Source: JBFEYJ01 sp041546305
GTDB lineage: Bacteria; Pseudomonadota; Gammaproteobacteria; Thiohalomonadales; Thiohalomonadaceae
Assembly (NCBI GenBank): GCA_041546305.1
Contig: JBFEWO010000135.1
Location: forward strand, 1-7,673
DNA: 7,673 nt
Reading direction: 5' to 3'
Part shown: one piece after another, positions 6,645 through 7,673 of the stretch
Layout: each line of letters starts with the position of its first letter
How positions within the stretch are numbered: position 1 is the first letter of the stretch
Position numbers and translations under genes: made by a program
Notes under the pieces: generated by a model
Seen by the model: only the letters and a program-made list of their open reading frames with translations
The model's database searches: none
What the model was told of the DNA's origin: nothing

Positions 6645-6650
6645 ATTATA
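6645..6650 (-). promoter_or_regulatory. Perfect -10 box upstream of thrC
   Basis: The minus strand reads TATAAT exactly, 41 nt before the GTG start, in the recJ-thrC gap. No convincing -35 box is found at 16-18 nt spacing (the best is AGGAAG), and there is no TGn extension. If real, the promoter may be activator-dependent; the inverted repeat at 6651-6685 covers the spacer and -35 position. Confidence 0.45.
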
Positions 6651-6685
6651 GCGAAATCGCCAGCCGGCTTCCTCACGATTTTCGC
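6651..6685. repeat. Inverted repeat covering the spacer and -35 region of the thrC promoter
   Basis: GCGAAATCG (6651-6659) pairs with CGATTTTCGC (6676-6685) with one bulged base, around a 16-nt loop that holds the palindrome AGCCGGCT (6662-6669). The left arm touches the TATAAT box. It lies 19 nt past the recJ stop. No T-tract follows on the minus strand, so an operator or an mRNA-end stem fits better than an intrinsic terminator. The function is inferred from position only. Confidence 0.45.
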
Positions 6686-6703
6686 CCCTGACTGCCCCTA
6701 CCT

Positions 6704-7673
6704 TTACTCTGCGGCAACGATGGTATCGACGAGCAGCTGCAAACTCTGGCTGCCCTGCCACTCATTGATATCAAGACGGTAGGCGATCTGCACCTGCAGG
6801 GGTTTAGTCTCCAGCAGCGGCTCATCCACATGGAAGGCAATGGCCTCCACCAGCCGGTCGGTTTCGGGCCAGCGCAGTTGCATCTTGAGGTGGCGCTCGC
6901 CGACAATGCGCGAGCTCTCCACCTCGAACCAGCCGTCGAACTGCGGCTCGACAAAACCCTGGCCCCAGGGTGTCTCGCTGCGCAGTCGCGCGGCAAGCTC
7001 CATGGTCGCCTCTGCTGCTGTCAACTCACCGTCGCTCAACAGGGTGCCGCGCAAGTCCTCTTCGCTCAGGTGCCGGCGAACCTCAGCATCGAAGGCCAGC
7101 TTGAAGGGCTCCAGGGCATCGGCGTGGATAGTCAGCCCCGCCGCCATGGCATGGCCGCCGAACTTCTTCAGCAGCTCCGGGTGGGCTGCCGCCACCGCAT
7201 CAAGCGCATCGCGGATATGCACCCCCTTGACCGATCGGGCCGATCCCTTGATATCGCCGTTGGCCGCGTCTGTAAAAACAATCACCGGGCGGTGCAGCCG
7301 GTCCTTGATACGCGAGGCGAGGATACCGATCACACCCTCGTGCCAGGAGGGGTTGTAGAGACAGAAACCGAAAGGCAGCCCGGCCTCCTCTTTCAGGTGC
7401 AGGCGCTCGACCTCGGCCAGCGCCTCGTCGCGCATATCCCCCTCCACCGTACGCCGCTCTTGGTTCAGCGCCTCGAGACGCAGCGCCATGCGCCTGGCCT
7501 CATCGAGGTTGGTGCTCAGCAGGCAGTTGATACCGATGCTCATGTCCTCCATGCGACCGGCGGCATTGAGACGCGGACCTAGGCCGAAACCCAGATCGCT
7601 GGAAACAAGTCTTGACATATCGCGCCTGGAGGCCTCGCATAGGGCCTGAATACCGGGCGAGGCGTGACCGGCA
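6704..7673 (-). CDS. recJ: Single-stranded-DNA-specific 5'-3' exonuclease RecJ, C-terminal part, cut by right edge
   Basis: RecJ degrades single-stranded DNA 5' to 3' in RecF-pathway recombination, mismatch repair and base excision repair. The window holds its last 322 residues, a little over half of a typical RecJ of about 575 aa; the DHH catalytic domain lies beyond the right edge. The reading frame stays open to position 7672, and the ATG at 7616-7618 is internal: the residues before it (PGIQAL) continue the RecJ alignment. Features in order are DLGFGLGPRLNAAGRMEDM, the helical connector, WHEGVIGILASRIKDR, GSARSVKGVHIRDAL and the DHHA1 motif GGHAMAAG (172-179 of the visible part), then the C-terminal OB-fold region. 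It ends with TAA at 6704-6706. By eye it is richer in GC than the kinase genes. thrC follows on the same strand after 100 nt. Confidence 0.96.
   Translation of the reverse strand, partial: AGHASPGIQALCEASRRDMSRLVSSDLGFGLGPRLNAAGRMEDMSIGINCLLSTNLDEARRMALRLEALNQERRTVEGDMRDEALAEVERLHLKEEAGLPFGFCLYNPSWHEGVIGILASRIKDRLHRPVIVFTDAANGDIKGSARSVKGVHIRDALDAVAAAHPELLKKFGGHAMAAGLTIHADALEPFKLAFDAEVRRHLSEEDLRGTLLSDGELTAAEATMELAARLRSETPWGQGFVEPQFDGWFEVESSRIVGERHLKMQLRWPETDRLVEAIAFHVDEPLLETKPLQVQIAYRLDINEWQGSQSLQLLVDTIVAAE

Noticed and set aside
6830..7582. Plus-strand open frame of 250 codons opposite recJ
   Set aside because: The high GC of recJ leaves antisense frames open. The product is rich in Leu, Arg and Gln with no motif, while the minus frame is clearly RecJ.
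7616..7618. ATG considered as the start of a short recJ gene
   Set aside because: The frame continues upstream to the window edge with residues that match RecJ, so this Met is internal.
1..7673. CRISPR arrays, tRNA or rRNA genes, insertion sequences and attachment sites
   Set aside because: No regularly spaced repeats, cloverleaf-like segments, transposase-like proteins or target-site duplications were seen on either strand.

Overview
The window looks like chromosomal DNA from a gammaproteobacterium. It has moderate GC that is higher in recJ than elsewhere. The core proteins (CarA, RecJ) align by eye, essentially without gaps, with their Escherichia coli counterparts, while the threonine synthase is the long form. 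I cannot place it more precisely from sequence alone. All five genes lie on the minus strand, so transcription runs from right to left in these coordinates.

Layout in the direction of transcription: (1) the 3' half of recJ (single-strand exonuclease), cut by the right edge; (2) thrC (long-form threonine synthase, GTG start), with its own TATAAT box next to an inverted repeat, and closed by a strong hairpin-plus-T-tract terminator; (3) a 233-nt gap with an extended -10 promoter; (4) a soluble PAS-PAS-HisKA-HATPase-REC hybrid histidine kinase (645 aa); (5) a 298-nt gap with a probable terminator and a weak promoter; (6) a second, paralogous hybrid kinase of nearly the same length (647 aa); (7) a 256-nt gap with a dyad, a plausible promoter and a leader carrying a perfect 11-bp hairpin; (8) the 5' end of carA (carbamoyl-phosphate synthase small subunit), probably starting at TTG and cut by the left edge.

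The housekeeping genes serve DNA repair (recJ), threonine synthesis (thrC) and arginine/pyrimidine precursor synthesis (carA). They appear to be separate transcription units, with no pathway linking them. The accessory part is the tandem pair of hybrid kinases. Both keep every phosphorelay residue I can check, both lack membrane segments, and neither has an output domain or a response-regulator gene beside it. Their phosphoacceptor helices are about 80% identical by eye, but their first PAS domains only about 53%. This suggests a duplicated sensor pair with different inputs feeding a common phosphotransfer partner elsewhere in the genome. I see no mobile element, CRISPR array, tRNA or rRNA. 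I did not find a clearly unprecedented system; the kinase pair and the carA leader are the parts most worth following up.
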